Notes: generated from the sequence alone by a model not told the origin. A stretch of 37,500 nt of DNA from Prorocentrum cordatum (GCA_963575745.1 CAUYUJ010009435.1:295020-332519); one strand, 5' to 3'. Shown: positions 28,743 through 37,304, counted from the stretch's first letter. A program made the numbers and translations.

Positions 28743-31700
28743 CTACACGCAGAGGCTGCGCAGCACGGGCGACCTCCTGCTTAAGGCCCTGATCCTCCCT
28801 TCAAGGTGCTGCACAGCATGAACAGAGTCAAATCTTTCCTCCATTCTCTGAGCGTTGAATGTGCTGAACCCCAAATCAAGCGAAACTGCTAGTGTATGCA
28901 GCTGTTCACCTGTGCTCCACGTATGGGAACGCATGAAAACACGATCAAGGAAGCTGAGCTGTGACCAGAGAGGGGGCAGAGCAGGAAGCAAGCGAGAGAC
29001 AGAGGCAACATAGATGGGACAAACAAGATAGTGTTCGAGCGAGTCACCTCCCACGGCACAACACCCGAAACGGCACGAAAGGGTCCCCTGATGGAACCTA
29101 CGGGTGGTGCACCAGGAGTTGCAAACGGATTTGACAACACTAATTCCTATAAACACGGGCAATGCTTTATTTATTACACGCAACTGCGACACAAAATCGT
29201 TGGCTTCACTCACAGTGGCATCACTACTCCAGTACTTCATTCTGGAAAGAAATCTTCTGGCCATAGGAATATTGAACATATGGGGTCTCAGGGCCTTCTC
29301 GGTTTTCTTCTGGAGCTCAGCACAGGGGGCTTGCGGAACCTGAGGAATACGCCAAATACGATCATATAAAGAGATCATCTGGTACAGGATGCTATTGGAG
29401 CGCCATTCTGGAAGACTTGGGGTAAGAGTCCTCTCGTCACTTGCCTCTGCGCTCTCAAGAGTTAGTCGCCCTCTGTGGAAGGCTGAAGAGTAAAAAGCAG
29501 CACGATATCTGGCGGCGTCACACACCAATTGGAAGCAACGGACCTCAGCCCCAAATTGTAGGTCCTTGAAATCGCGCAGCACGTCCGTCGGGATCGAAAA
29601 ACGCGGGGAGGCAGTGAGCAACTGGACCACATCCCGTTCTTTTTTCAGTGCCGTATTAGATGGAGGGTAGAACTGCATAATATACGATAGTACAGTGAAG
29701 CCGTACGTGTTGTAGGCCAGGATGCTCCCCACAAGAGACTTTCCAAGAGCCCTAATCAGAAGTCCCCGAGCACGACACTTAGCGATTGGCTTTTCCCACA
29801 CGACTTCATGAGCCCCAGGACCCATCCATACACCAAGATACAGAACCTTCGACCGAATCTTGAAACTGCGAATACGAACTCCGTACCTACGAAATTCTCC
29901 AGCGATGTCCGATTGCGGAAATAAGAAACACAACTCCGACTTCGAGAGGTTCAAGACCAAACCTGCTGCTCCTGCAGCACTCACCCACAATCTAAGAACT
30001 GGCGGTAAGCACTCGTACATGTTGGCGCTCGTGAGGCCAACGTCGTCAGCAAATGCTCTTAGCACTCCAGGAACTGGCAAAGCCTCGATCATGCTCCGCA
30101 AGATCGGGTCGAAACACAGCGCGAAAATGACTCCGCTAAGCGGACACCCTTGCTTGACCCCTCTTTCCACAGGAAACTGATGATCACGGCAGCCATTAAA
30201 AGACACCTTCATCTGGATGTCTGTGTAAAGAGCACGCACTGCACGGACAATAGCTGGGGGCAATTGCATGGCTTCCAAAATGTGAAAAATCCAGGAATGA
30301 TAAACCGACGGGAAAGCGGCTTTGACATCGAAAAGACAGATACCAGTTTTTCTTTCGCCATATATTGTCCCGTGCTCCAGTAAGTCGGCCTCCAGATCGA
30401 TAATATTGTCGACAATCTGCCGACCTGGTACAAATCCACGCTGGCAAGCATCGACCGTATGCACAGACACACGAGCCAGAGGGAGCGCCACCGCGCTGGC
30501 AATAATCTTATTGCACGAATTGGAGAGCGAGATAGGTCTCGTAGTGGCTGGTTCCCTGAATATCCCCCTTCTCGCGTCCTCCGCCTCCTCCCCTTTGGGT
30601 AAGAACACTGCAATGCACTCGTTAAAATCAGCAGGCAGCTCGCCGTGCGAGAACAGGCGCTCGTAGACTTCGTATAAGAGTTCTTTTCCCACTTCCCCCA
30701 CCTTCCAACAACTGCATGGTAATCCAACCGCACCCGGGGCCGAGTCCTTCAACCTATCAATGCGTTCGAAAAATTCTTCGCGGCACAGTTGCCATTCAAC
30801 ATGATCTGGAGCGATCTGTACAAACTCGTCAAAGGCAGAGTACGCAGCAGCACAGGCCTCTTTACTTCTGTGAACCTCCCCCCAGTGTGCAGCAAGATGG
30901 CGGGAACATTCTGCAGGGTCAGTCATCTCCCTCCTCTGGTCGTCATAGATGCCTACAAAAGGAGCTACTCTGCGAACTCTTGCCCAGGCTTGCTGCAATC
31001 GGTTGATACGCTTGACGCGGGCGTCTTTTATGGCCTGCGGCAAGCTGCTTCTAAGAATCTCCTCCTCCTCCTCCGCCAGATTCTGAAGGGTTAGCCTCTG
31101 AAGATGCTGGTGGAAGCCCTCGAGATCATTCCAAACCCCCTCCTCCTCATTCACGAACTCCTTCAGAGCAGGATAAGCTCGAACAGCTCTCCTGAGAACA
31201 GCATGTTTGTTCGCGCGCACTGCATTCAAGACCGCATACATCCAGCTTACTTTATCGTGAATAGTTCTGGCTCCCCTTTCCTCCCTCTTCCGCCTTGCCC
31301 TCATCCCCGCTTCGTATAGCACATGTTTATATTGTGATAGCTTCTCCCCAATCGTACCTTCCAAAAAAATCTCAGACAGTACTTCTACCACAGCGTCCTT
31401 AAATTCTGCTGTCTTGGCCAGCCACGCTGGAACCTGATCGTAACGAGGAGCACGCCGAACTCCAAGGCTAAGAAAAACAGGCGCATGATCACTGCACCAG
31501 TCAGAAACTCCATACCCAATCACCCCCGTCATAGGTTGTAGATCTTTGAGAACCGCAGGAAAGCAATTAACATATATACGATCTAATCTCGCCATCGAAA
31601 CAACGTTCCCCCCCACCTCCTCCTTGTGTGTATGCAGGTTTTGCTCAACTTCACCAAAGTCGGTAAAAAGGTTATCGAAGTGCTCGGCAAGCGTGTGTGC

Positions 31701-32288
31701 ATTATTGTGGTGAGTGCCGTCCCCATACTGTCGAGACTCGCCTGACGCATAGAAATTAAAGTCGCCTGCCAAGATTCCGAGCCCCTGAGCAGGACAGAGA
31801 AAACGATCTCGAATCTGGCGCAGGAGAGCACGTTTGGCAGGCCGAGAGAGGGAAGGAACAAGATGAAGGCAGCATACCTGAAGAACTCCTTCAGGTCCAG
31901 AGCAAGAGAGAAGAATGCATCGCCCTGCTAAGATCACAGCACAGTCTATAGAGTGAAACTGCTCGGCAAATTCTGGCGCAAGACAAATCATACATCCACC
32001 TGCACGCGCTTCCTCGCAGAAGCTCCCAAAGAACAGGTATCCTGGCATGTCTCGCTTCACATTGCTAAGATCCCCTTCCGAGCCGTGCACCTCCTGGCAG
32101 CAGACAATATCGTGCCGTTCGAGAAGGTGTCTAAATCTGGCATACCTGCGCTCTTGTACCCTATGTTCACCATGAACACTCCCAAACAGAGCTTTCGTAT
32201 TCCAGGTACACACCTTGACCCGTTTCTTCGGTACGTATGCTGTGCGAGAAGGGATGTCTTCTGTGATGATGTCCTCGACGTCCTCATC
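28743..32288 (-). CDS. LINE ORF2: APE endonuclease - reverse transcriptase - zinc knuckle
   Basis: This is the enzyme that nicks target DNA and copies the element RNA at the nick. Counting from the codon after the UAG the frame is 1181 residues. Residues 1-25 are an acidic then basic linker (DEDVEDII... to PKKRVK). The APE domain follows at 26-275, with catalytic signatures TWN (N30), QEVH (E66), GDFN (D176, N178), RLDRIY (D236) and SDHAPV (D267, H268). The RT lies at about 550-830: TTRPISLSNSCNK, motif A FDVKAAF (D654), motif B RGVKQGCPLSG (709-719), and motif C FADD (746-749). A C-terminal C-x3-C-x9-H-x3-C knuckle sits at C1072, C1076, H1086 and C1090. The stop is TAG at 28743-28745. No AUG precedes the catalytic Asn: the first in-frame AUG lies beyond E66. 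Translation must therefore start by readthrough of the ORF1 UAG, after splicing, or at a non-AUG codon. All catalytic residues seen are intact. Confidence 0.93.
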   Translation of the reverse strand, partial: DEDVEDIITEDIPSRTAYVPKKRVKVCTWNTKALFGSVHGEHRVQERRYARFRHLLERHDIVCCQEVHGSEGDLSNVKRDMPGYLFFGSFCEEARAGGCMICLAPEFAEQFHSIDCAVILAGRCILLSCSGPEGVLQVCCLHLVPSLSRPAKRALLRQIRDRFLCPAQGLGILAGDFNFYASGESRQYGDGTHHNNAHTLAEHFDNLFTDFGEVEQNLHTHKEEVGGNVVSMARLDRIYVNCFPAVLKDLQPMTGVIGYGVSDWCSDHAPVFLSLGVRRAPRYDQVPAWLAKTAEFKDAVVEVLSEIFLEGTIGEKLSQYKHVLYEAGMRARRKREERGARTIHDKVSWMYAVLNAVRANKHAVLRRAVRAYPALKEFVNEEEGVWNDLEGFHQHLQRLTLQNLAEEEEEILRSSLPQAIKDARVKRINRLQQAWARVRRVAPFVGIYDDQRREMTDPAECSRHLAAHWGEVHRSKEACAAAYSAFDEFVQIAPDHVEWQLCREEFFERIDRLKDSAPGAVGLPCSCWKVGEVGKELLYEVYERLFSHGELPADFNECIAVFLPKGEEAEDARRGIFREPATTRPISLSNSCNKIIASAVALPLARVSVHTVDACQRGFVPGRQIVDNIIDLEADLLEHGTIYGERKTGICLFDVKAAFPSVYHSWIFHILEAMQLPPAIVRAVRALYTDIQMKVSFNGCRDHQFPVERGVKQGCPLSGVIFALCFDPILRSMIEALPVPGVLRAFADDVGLTSANMYECLPPVLRLWVSAAGAAGLVLNLSKSELCFLFPQSDIAGEFRRYGVRIRSFKIRSKVLYLGVWMGPGAHEVVWEKPIAKCRARGLLIRALGKSLVGSILAYNTYGFTVLSYIMQFYPPSNTALKKERDVVQLLTASPRFSIPTDVLRDFKDLQFGAEVRCFQLVCDAARYRAAFYSSAFHRGRLTLESAEASDERTLTPSLPEWRSNSILYQMISLYDRIWRIPQVPQAPCAELQKKTEKALRPHMFNIPMARRFLSRMKYWSSDATVSEANDFVSQLRVINKALPVFIGISVVKSVCNSWCTTRRFHQGTLSCRFGCCAVGGDSLEHYLVCPIYVASVSRLLPALPPLWSQLSFLDRVFMRSHTWSTGEQLHTLAVSLDLGFSTFNAQRMEERFDSVHAVQHLEGRIRALSRRSPVLRSLCV

Positions 32289-32294
32289 CTATGG
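32286..32294 (-). promoter_or_regulatory. Single in-frame UAG between ORF1 and ORF2 (candidate readthrough site or splice acceptor)
   Basis: The codons on the minus strand read TTC CCA TAG GAT GAG. The frame upstream is ORF1 and the frame downstream runs without interruption for 1181 codons through ORF2. The base after the stop is G, as in known UAG-G retroviral readthrough sites. The same bases also form a pyrimidine-rich tract ending in CATAG|G (CTCTCGTGTCTCCTTCCCATAG, in two parts), which resembles a 3' splice acceptor. The one nearby AUG (GATGAGG) is in another frame. ORF2 also ends in TAG, so a general reassignment of UAG is unlikely. Confidence 0.7.
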
Positions 32295-33359
32295 GAAGGA
32301 GACACGAGAGATGATGCCCTGGGCGCCTGCTTCGTTCATCTGGATCTGAGAGAGATCCTCCACCATGGGTGTGATGCGGTACCCGCTGCTCTGCTCCTCA
32401 ACCTTGAACAGCTCCCAGGCCTCGATTCCGTTCGAGAAGTACAGCGAGCCCTTGTACGCGTTGGTGCCCAAACTACATACTCCTTCACGCCACAAATGGT
32501 GAGAGAGGAGGTGCTCTTTGATCATACGCCATAGCTGACTCAATACGAAGCCCCTCTTACGGATCTCCAACGGTTTGTGCGCACCAGCACGAATCTGGTG
32601 CTGAACGTTGTCCCGAGGGTCGACCCAGTCGCACTCCATCTGCCGAGACGCGATGCCGTCCTTGAACTGCTGTGCGTGAGTCTTGCTCGGGAACACAACC
32701 ATGTACGAGAAGGACATGTTATGAAATACAGGCTTGACATTGTGTTTGATCGAGTCATGCAGAAGGGGTGACACTTTCGTCTCATAGTGAGCCTTGAACT
32801 GCGGAGCCAACAACTTACGCGGAAACCCTCGGAGCCATATCTTATTGTCATCGTCTCCCTGAGAACTGGAGCCACTGCCTGAACTGGACTGGTATGCAGC
32901 CCATGGATCAGCGCGCGTGGAAGGGGTGCCCCCGCCGATACTCCCGCCGCTCTCGATCTTCACGATACGGTCCGTCATCGCCTGCTGGTTCTGTTGGAGC
33001 GAGTCGAGGGTGATCTGGATGGCAGCGCACCTGGCCTCGGCCTCCGACCGCACGATGTGGAGGTTGTGCGACATCTCATTCCGCAGCGTGCCCAACGACT
33101 CGTGTATAGATTTGGTCATGCTCCCGCTGAACTCCAACATCAGCTCACGGAACATTGGTTTGAACTCCTCCGCCGAACAAGCTGGAGACTGCTGGCTCAT
33201 TGGTGCTGGCGACTCCATGCCTCGGCTGTCGGGAGACAGTGAGCGCCGTGCAGAACGTGAGGAAGACCTTCGACTTTCTTTCTTCACGTGACCCTTCTTA
33301 GCACCCCGCCGATCTCTTGATGGCGAGGAAGAATCTGAACGCCGGTGATCCTTTCCCAT
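32289..33359 (-). CDS. LINE ORF1: RS-rich, coiled-coil, RRM-like RNA-binding protein
   Basis: 356 residues, starting at the ATG 33357-33359 about 145 nt from the end of the full leader, and ending at TAG 32289-32291. Residues 1-47 are Arg/Ser-rich (RRSSSRSARRS) like SR proteins. Residues about 65-137 form a heptad-like helical region, a likely coiled coil for oligomerisation. Residues 137-170 are a Gly/Ser linker. Residues about 172-245 resemble an RRM, with an RNP2-like strand IWLRGF (174-179) and an RNP1-like strand SFSYMVVF (216-223). A basic, aromatic C-terminal part follows (260-325). This order, coiled coil then RRM then C-terminal domain, is that of L1-type ORF1 proteins, which coat element RNA. 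The RS tail could bind splicing factors, which would fit an mRNA made by trans-splicing; this is inference. The stop is followed in the same frame by ORF2. Confidence 0.85.
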   Translation of the reverse strand: MGKDHRRSDSSSPSRDRRGAKKGHVKKESRRSSSRSARRSLSPDSRGMESPAPMSQQSPACSAEEFKPMFRELMLEFSGSMTKSIHESLGTLRNEMSHNLHIVRSEAEARCAAIQITLDSLQQNQQAMTDRIVKIESGGSIGGGTPSTRADPWAAYQSSSGSGSSSQGDDDNKIWLRGFPRKLLAPQFKAHYETKVSPLLHDSIKHNVKPVFHNMSFSYMVVFPSKTHAQQFKDGIASRQMECDWVDPRDNVQHQIRAGAHKPLEIRKRGFVLSQLWRMIKEHLLSHHLWREGVCSLGTNAYKGSLYFSNGIEAWELFKVEEQSSGYRITPMVEDLSQIQMNEAGAQGIISRVSFP

Positions 33360-33488
33360 GCTGTGCCAGAGAAACTATTCACAAAATGTGGAGTTCCGTG
33401 GCCAAAAGCCCTGGTCGGAAGCCTGAACTGGGCTCGCTTCCAAACCAAGGCGAAGCTGTCCTGGCCAGCTGCCTTGATAGATGTTTTA

Positions 33489-33503
33489 CTTGAGCCAAAA
33501 TGG
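33489..33503 (-). promoter_or_regulatory. Relict spliced leader immediately after the full leader
   Basis: The minus strand reads CCATTTTGGCTCAAG directly after the full leader. It is the 3' 15 bases of DinoSL, exactly what remains when a new leader is spliced to the internal CCGTAG acceptor of an older genomic copy. It therefore records at least two cycles of trans-splicing and reverse transcription. Confidence 0.95.
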
Positions 33504-33525
33504 CTTGAGCCAAAATGGCTACGGA
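33504..33525 (-). promoter_or_regulatory. Dinoflagellate spliced leader (DinoSL) at the LINE 5' end
   Basis: The minus strand reads T, CCGTAGCC, ATTTTGGCTCAAG, which matches the 22-nt dinoflagellate leader DCCGUAGCCAUUUUGGCUCAAG (split here: DCCGUAGCC then AUUUUGGCUCAAG) at every position, with D = U. In the genome this sequence marks a retroposed, trans-spliced mRNA. It lies exactly at the end of the element, beside the target duplication. Confidence 0.97.
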
Positions 33526-33665
33526 TGAGTGGTGATGATGATGATGATGATGATGATGCTGATGATGATGATAATAAGTGCTGATGATGACGAGCGCTGG
33601 TGACGCGGTGTTGTTGATGACGATGCTGATGATGATGAGTGAGTGATTGAGTGAGTGAGTGAGTG
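33524..33665. repeat. (TGA)n and (GAGT)n microsatellite, right flank of the LINE, including target-duplication copy
   Basis: Begins with the 22-bp target duplication (33524-33545), continues as TGATGATG with CTG/ATA interruptions, and turns into GAGTGAGT repeats (33638-33665). Three TTCCTGCGCGGG-type words follow to 33720. Confidence 0.9.
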
Positions 33666-33720
33666 GGTGTGTTCCTGCGCGGGTCCTGCGCGGGCTGAGG
33701 TGGGTGTTCCTGCGCGGGAT

Positions 33721-34683
33721 GTCCAGAGAAAACAAGAACCCCAATTTGGATGTGGGGAACTACACAATATTGGCAGAACGGGTGGACTTATTGGGACCGG
33801 CGGCGACCTAGAAATACGCGCGGACCTCCGAAGATTTGAGTCTGTGCCACTTCCTCCCTCGACGCACGGTGATGGCTACCTCCATCTTCACACGAAAAGG
33901 CGTGAAACACCGTACATGCACCGATCCTGCTACCAGGAGGAACGTCAAATGAGAAACAAGAGGCCATTTTCTGGCCACGGCAAGCATCAACCACAAATAG
34001 GCTCCTCGACCTAAATCGGAGGAATGGCCCGGCACTGGAGCCCCTTATGAACCCAGAGTGGTGTCATGTGCAGCGTCTTCCTGGCGAGCTGAGACTTTCC
34101 CGGCAACGCGGGGGGGGGGAAGGGGGAACGAGGAAGGGGAACCAACTCGGGGGGAGAGCCATTGGCTTCGAATAGACGCACCGCCGATCATATCCGCGAC
34201 ACGTCCCAGCTAGCGAAACCTAACGTTCCTGGGCGGGGAGGGCTGTCATTGGTGGCGGCATCCGCAACCTACCCCCACCAACCATCGACTCTCTTGCACC
34301 GATGAGAGCTGGGAGTAGGGTTCAAGTTTCGCCACGTCTTCGACGAATTCCGGACCCTACCCCGCCGCCCGTCGTGTTGATTGACTCGCGGCTCGGCGAG
34401 GGTAGGGTTCGGAGTCCGCCGCCGATCTCATGACACTATCGGCCATCAATAAGAGATCGGGGGTCGATGCACCCCCCCTGAACCTACCCTCTGGCCTTTG
34501 GGCTGAAAGCCGATGACAGCCGACGGAAACGTCCGAAAACCGCCAACCTCGAAACTCGAGACTTCACCTCCCTAGGCCAAAATTCTATTATTCCTTCCCT
34601 TTTCACAGAACATCGAGGCGGATCAAGCCAGGGCCAAGAAAGCCCCACGACGATCGAAACTCTCCAAAAAACGAGCACCAATC
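33721..34683. other. Unique DNA, no recognisable gene; loose GGGTAGGGTT inverted words
   Basis: No domain is visible. GTAGGGTTC (about 34316), GGGTAGGGTTCGG (about 34400) and the inverse AACCTACCCTC (about 34480) suggest a weak inverted-repeat element at 34396-34492, without a clear target duplication. Confidence 0.4.
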
Positions 34684-34905
34684 CTGAATCCTCAATCCTC
34701 GATCCTCGAACCTCAAACGGAACCTCGAACCCCGATCCTCGAACCTAACATCGAACCCCGATCTTCGAACCTCGATCCCCGATGCTCGAACCTCGATCCT
34801 CGAACCCCGATCCTCGAACCTCGATGCTCGAACGCCGATTGTCGAACCTCGAACCACGGTCGTTGAACCTCGATTCTCGAACCTCGATCCTTGAGCCCAA
34901 CGTTG
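34684..34905. repeat. ATCCTCGAACC minisatellite
   Basis: About 20 copies of a 9-11 base unit, consensus GATCCTCGAACCTC. Isolated similar words (CCTCGAACCTCGACGG) recur at about 36027-36043. Confidence 0.9.
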
Positions 34906-35064
34906 CCCGCGACTTCCGTGTCAGTGTCGTGCTGATGCTGAAGGGCCCTGCCGGCCCCGCCCCCAGCGCGCGGTACCGCTGGGGGCGGGGACCTTCAGGG
35001 CCTGCGCGGGGGGGCCAAGGCCCTGTGCATGTTGTCCGCGTTTGCCGAGCTGGTGGACGCTGGA
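34906..35064. other. GC-rich spacer with a hairpin
   Basis: CCCCGCCCCCAGCG (34957-34970) and CGCTGGGGGCGGGG (34977-34990) are perfect inverse complements around a 6-base loop. Confidence 0.6.
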
Positions 35065-35985
35065 GGTTTGAGAGCTGACTTCTGAGCTGGTGGACGCTGT
35101 AGGTCGATAGGTGGAGGTGGAAATGGAGAGTCGGAAGCCGGATGCTGGGGGTCGGAGTGCTGGGTTGGTGGAAGTTGGTGGTGCTTCGTCGGAGGTGGAT
35201 GTGGAGAGCCACGTGCTGGATTCTGGATGTCGGCGTGCTGGGCTGGTGGACGCTGGAGGTCCTGGAGGTCGATAGGTGGATATGGGAGTGGAAAGTTGTA
35301 CACAAGATGCTGGAGGTCAGTATGCTGACCTGGTGGGGGCCAGAGGTCAATAGGTGGAATTGGGAGTGGAAAGTCGGATGATGGATGCTGGACGTCGGAG
35401 CGGTGAGCTGAGAGAGGCTGAAGGTCGATAGTTGGAGGTGGAAGTGGAAAGTCGGATGCCGCATGCTGGAGGTCGGGATGCTGAACTGGTAGAGGCTGGA
35501 GGTCAATGGGTGGAAGTTGGAATGGAACGACGTATGCTGGAGCTGGAGGTCAGAGCGCTGAGCTGGACGGGTCTGGAGGTCGATAGGTGGAGGTGGAGCT
35601 GGAGAGTCGGATGCTGGATGCGGTCGGGGTGGTGAGCTGGCAAAGTCGGAGGTCGATAGGTGGAGGTGGAGGTGGAGGTGGGTGGAAAGTCGGATGCTGG
35701 ATGCTGGAGGTCGGAGTGGTGAGCTTGTGGAGGCTGGAGGTCGATAGGTGGAGGTGGAAGTGGAAAGTCGGATGCCGCATGCTGGAGGTCGATATGCTGA
35801 GCAGGTGGCGGCTCGAAGTCAATAGGTGGAACTGGGAGTGGAAAGTCGTACGCAAGATGCTGGAGGTCAGTATGCTGAGCTGGGGGAGGCCGGAGGTCAA
35901 GAGGTGGAAGTGGGAGTGGAGAGTCGGATGCTGGATGCTGGAGGTCGGAGTGGGGAGCTGGTGGAGGTGGAGGTCGGTAATTAGG
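35065..35985. repeat. 78-bp satellite array (GGAGGTCGATAGGTGGAGGTGG)
   Basis: About 11-12 units of about 78 bases. Each contains GAGGTC(G/A)ATAGGTGGA, GTGGA(A/G)AGTCGGATGCTGG and GAGCTGGTGGA. Because 78 is a multiple of three the array is open in several frames (for example Trp/Glu/Val-rich on plus, His/Pro/Ser-rich on minus). No domain or start supports a gene. Confidence 0.9.
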
Positions 35986-36286
35986 GGGAGAGGCCGACGA
36001 GAACGTCCAAAAAAACGTCCGAAGACCTCGAGCCTCGAACCTCGACGGAAACGTCCGAAAACGCCCGAACGCCTCGATACACCCCCCTCCCGAACGCTGT
36101 GAGGGGGAAAGGGGGGAAGCCCGGCCCCTGCACTTCTGCACCGGGGCGGCGCGCCTCCTCCCGGAGCTGCCGCACCCTCTCCTGGCGCGGCCGAGTGGCG
36201 CCCTCGCCCTCGGCCATTTCCCGCTTCCGTCCCAGTGACCTCTCTCGGTCGCACCCCCAGGCGTGTCGGCAGAGTCACAACCAATA
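35986..36286. other. GC-rich DNA, no recognisable gene
   Basis: Contains GCACCCCCAGGCGTGTCGG at about 36251, which recurs at about 36651. No domain is visible. Confidence 0.5.
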
Positions 36287-36488
36287 GTAAGTCGGGAGCG
36301 GCCAAGAGGGGGGTGTCCAAGAGGGGGGGGTGCAAATCATGGCCGGCGGCATGTGCGCGGCCCAGCGGGGGGGCCAGGGACGTAATGAAATAAGAAGAGG
36401 CGCCATGAATCTGCGGAGATATCATGGCCCGCGCCATGATATCCACCCCCCCTAGTCATCACCCCCCTCTTTTCCGCTCCCGAGTAAG
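36287..36488. mobile_element. MITE family TCGGGAGCGG, copy 2 (192 bp, TSD GTAAG)
   Basis: The element spans 36292-36483. The left end TCGGGAGCGGCCAAGAGGGG and the right end (other strand TCGGGAGCGGAAAAGAGGGG) form 24-base terminal inverted repeats with two differences. The target duplication GTAAG flanks it exactly (36287-36291, 36484-36488). The internal palindrome GATATCATGGC / GCCATGATATC (36418-36443) is conserved with copy 1. It has the same orientation as copy 1. Confidence 0.88.
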
Positions 36489-36720
36489 GATCCGGATGCT
36501 AGCCCCTTGGACGCCCATGTTGAAGTTGTTTTGAGCGCGGCGCGCCATCAAACGTGGTCAGGGATGGACCGAAGAGGCAAGGATGCAAGGGGTTCCCTCG
36601 GGAAGGTTACCCATCCTCACTACCGATCTCGACTGTAAAGCATCCCTGGCGCACCCCCAGGCGTGTCGGTAGGGCGGACCAGGCGTTTCGCCTGACACTG
36701 ACTCGCCAGTTCTGATCTTC
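36489..36720. other. Unique DNA, no recognisable gene
   Basis: Only the dispersed word GCACCCCCAGGCGTGTCGG (about 36651) stands out. Confidence 0.5.
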
Positions 36721-36890
36721 AAGCTTGAACTTTGCAACAGCTTCACGGATGGAGGGCGGACCGTTTTCAAAATGTGGCTCTCGCCTTAGCGCCGCGAACA
36801 TTCCTTTTTAAAGCTTGCAACAGTTTCAAGGATGAGTGGGGGGCCGTTTTCAAAATGTGGCTCTCGCCCTAAGTTTCAAGCATTCGTGCG
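36721..36890. repeat. 83-bp tandem duplication
   Basis: GCAACAG(C/T)TTCA(C/A)GGATG, and then CCGTTTTCAAAATGTGGCTC with TCGCC, occur in the same order at 36734 and 36817. Confidence 0.8.
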
Positions 36891-36917
36891 GTTGAAGTCC
36901 CAGGAAAGGTGTTCTGG

Positions 36918-37148
36918 CACGACTGAGGCCTGTCAAGGTGCAAATGCCACATCGGCTCGCAGCGTTGAGTTCCAACGAATGGCACCTGGCACGATTGAGG
37001 ATTGCCGGGACGGAGCAACAACAATGATTCGCGGCGTTGGAAGCCCCAAGAATTGTGGCTTAGCACGATTGAGGATTGCCGGGACGGAGCAACAACAATG
37101 ATTCGCGGCGTTGGATGCCCCAAGAAGTGTGGCTTAGCACGATTGAGG
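36918..37148. repeat. 74-bp tandem repeat, three copies plus a fragment
   Basis: CACGATTGAGG begins units at 36990, 37064 and 37138 (the last cut short), and a diverged unit begins at 36918. The two central units are nearly identical, including GGAGCAACAACAATGATTCG. Confidence 0.9.
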
Positions 37149-37304
37149 ACTCACAAACGGTTGCCTTCCAATGAGGCAACTCCCGCAATCCAACTCCGCC
37201 GACCCTTCGGCGCGCGTAGGACGCTTTGCCGTTCGCGTCGTCGTCGTCGTCATCGCCTTCGTCAGCTCCGAGGGAATCCCATCAGCCCTTTAGGGCGTGA
37301 ATGG

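Larger units (their letters stand above)
28706..33525 (-). mobile_element. Full-length LINE retrotransposon with spliced-leader 5' end
   Basis: The element runs on the minus strand from about 33525 to 28706 (about 4.8 kb). Its 5' end is a complete 22-nt DinoSL followed by a relict leader, then about 129 nt of leader sequence, ORF1, a single UAG, in-frame ORF2, and a 3' UTR of about 37 nt (28706-28742) ending GGGTCGGGT with no poly(A). A 22-bp direct repeat flanks it (28684-28705 and 33524-33545; two bases at the 5' junction are shared with the leader). The host site is a (TGA)n microsatellite continuing on both sides. Apart from the UAG both ORFs are open, and the duplication is perfect, so the insertion looks recent. 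The APE plus RT plus zinc-knuckle layout with a coiled-coil/RRM-like ORF1 is of the L1/Tx1 general type. The 3' end may equally include part of the TGA tract. Confidence 0.9.

Noticed and set aside
28743-33359. UAG reassigned as a sense codon in this organism
   Set aside because: ORF2 itself ends in TAG at a position consistent with the end of its zinc-knuckle domain, and dinoflagellate nuclear genes are known to use the standard code.
34396-34492. Additional MITE with GGGTAGGG ends
   Set aside because: The inverted match is patchy and no target duplication is visible.
35142-36446. Long frames across the 78-bp array
   Set aside because: Same reason: tandem DNA repeat with a period divisible by three.
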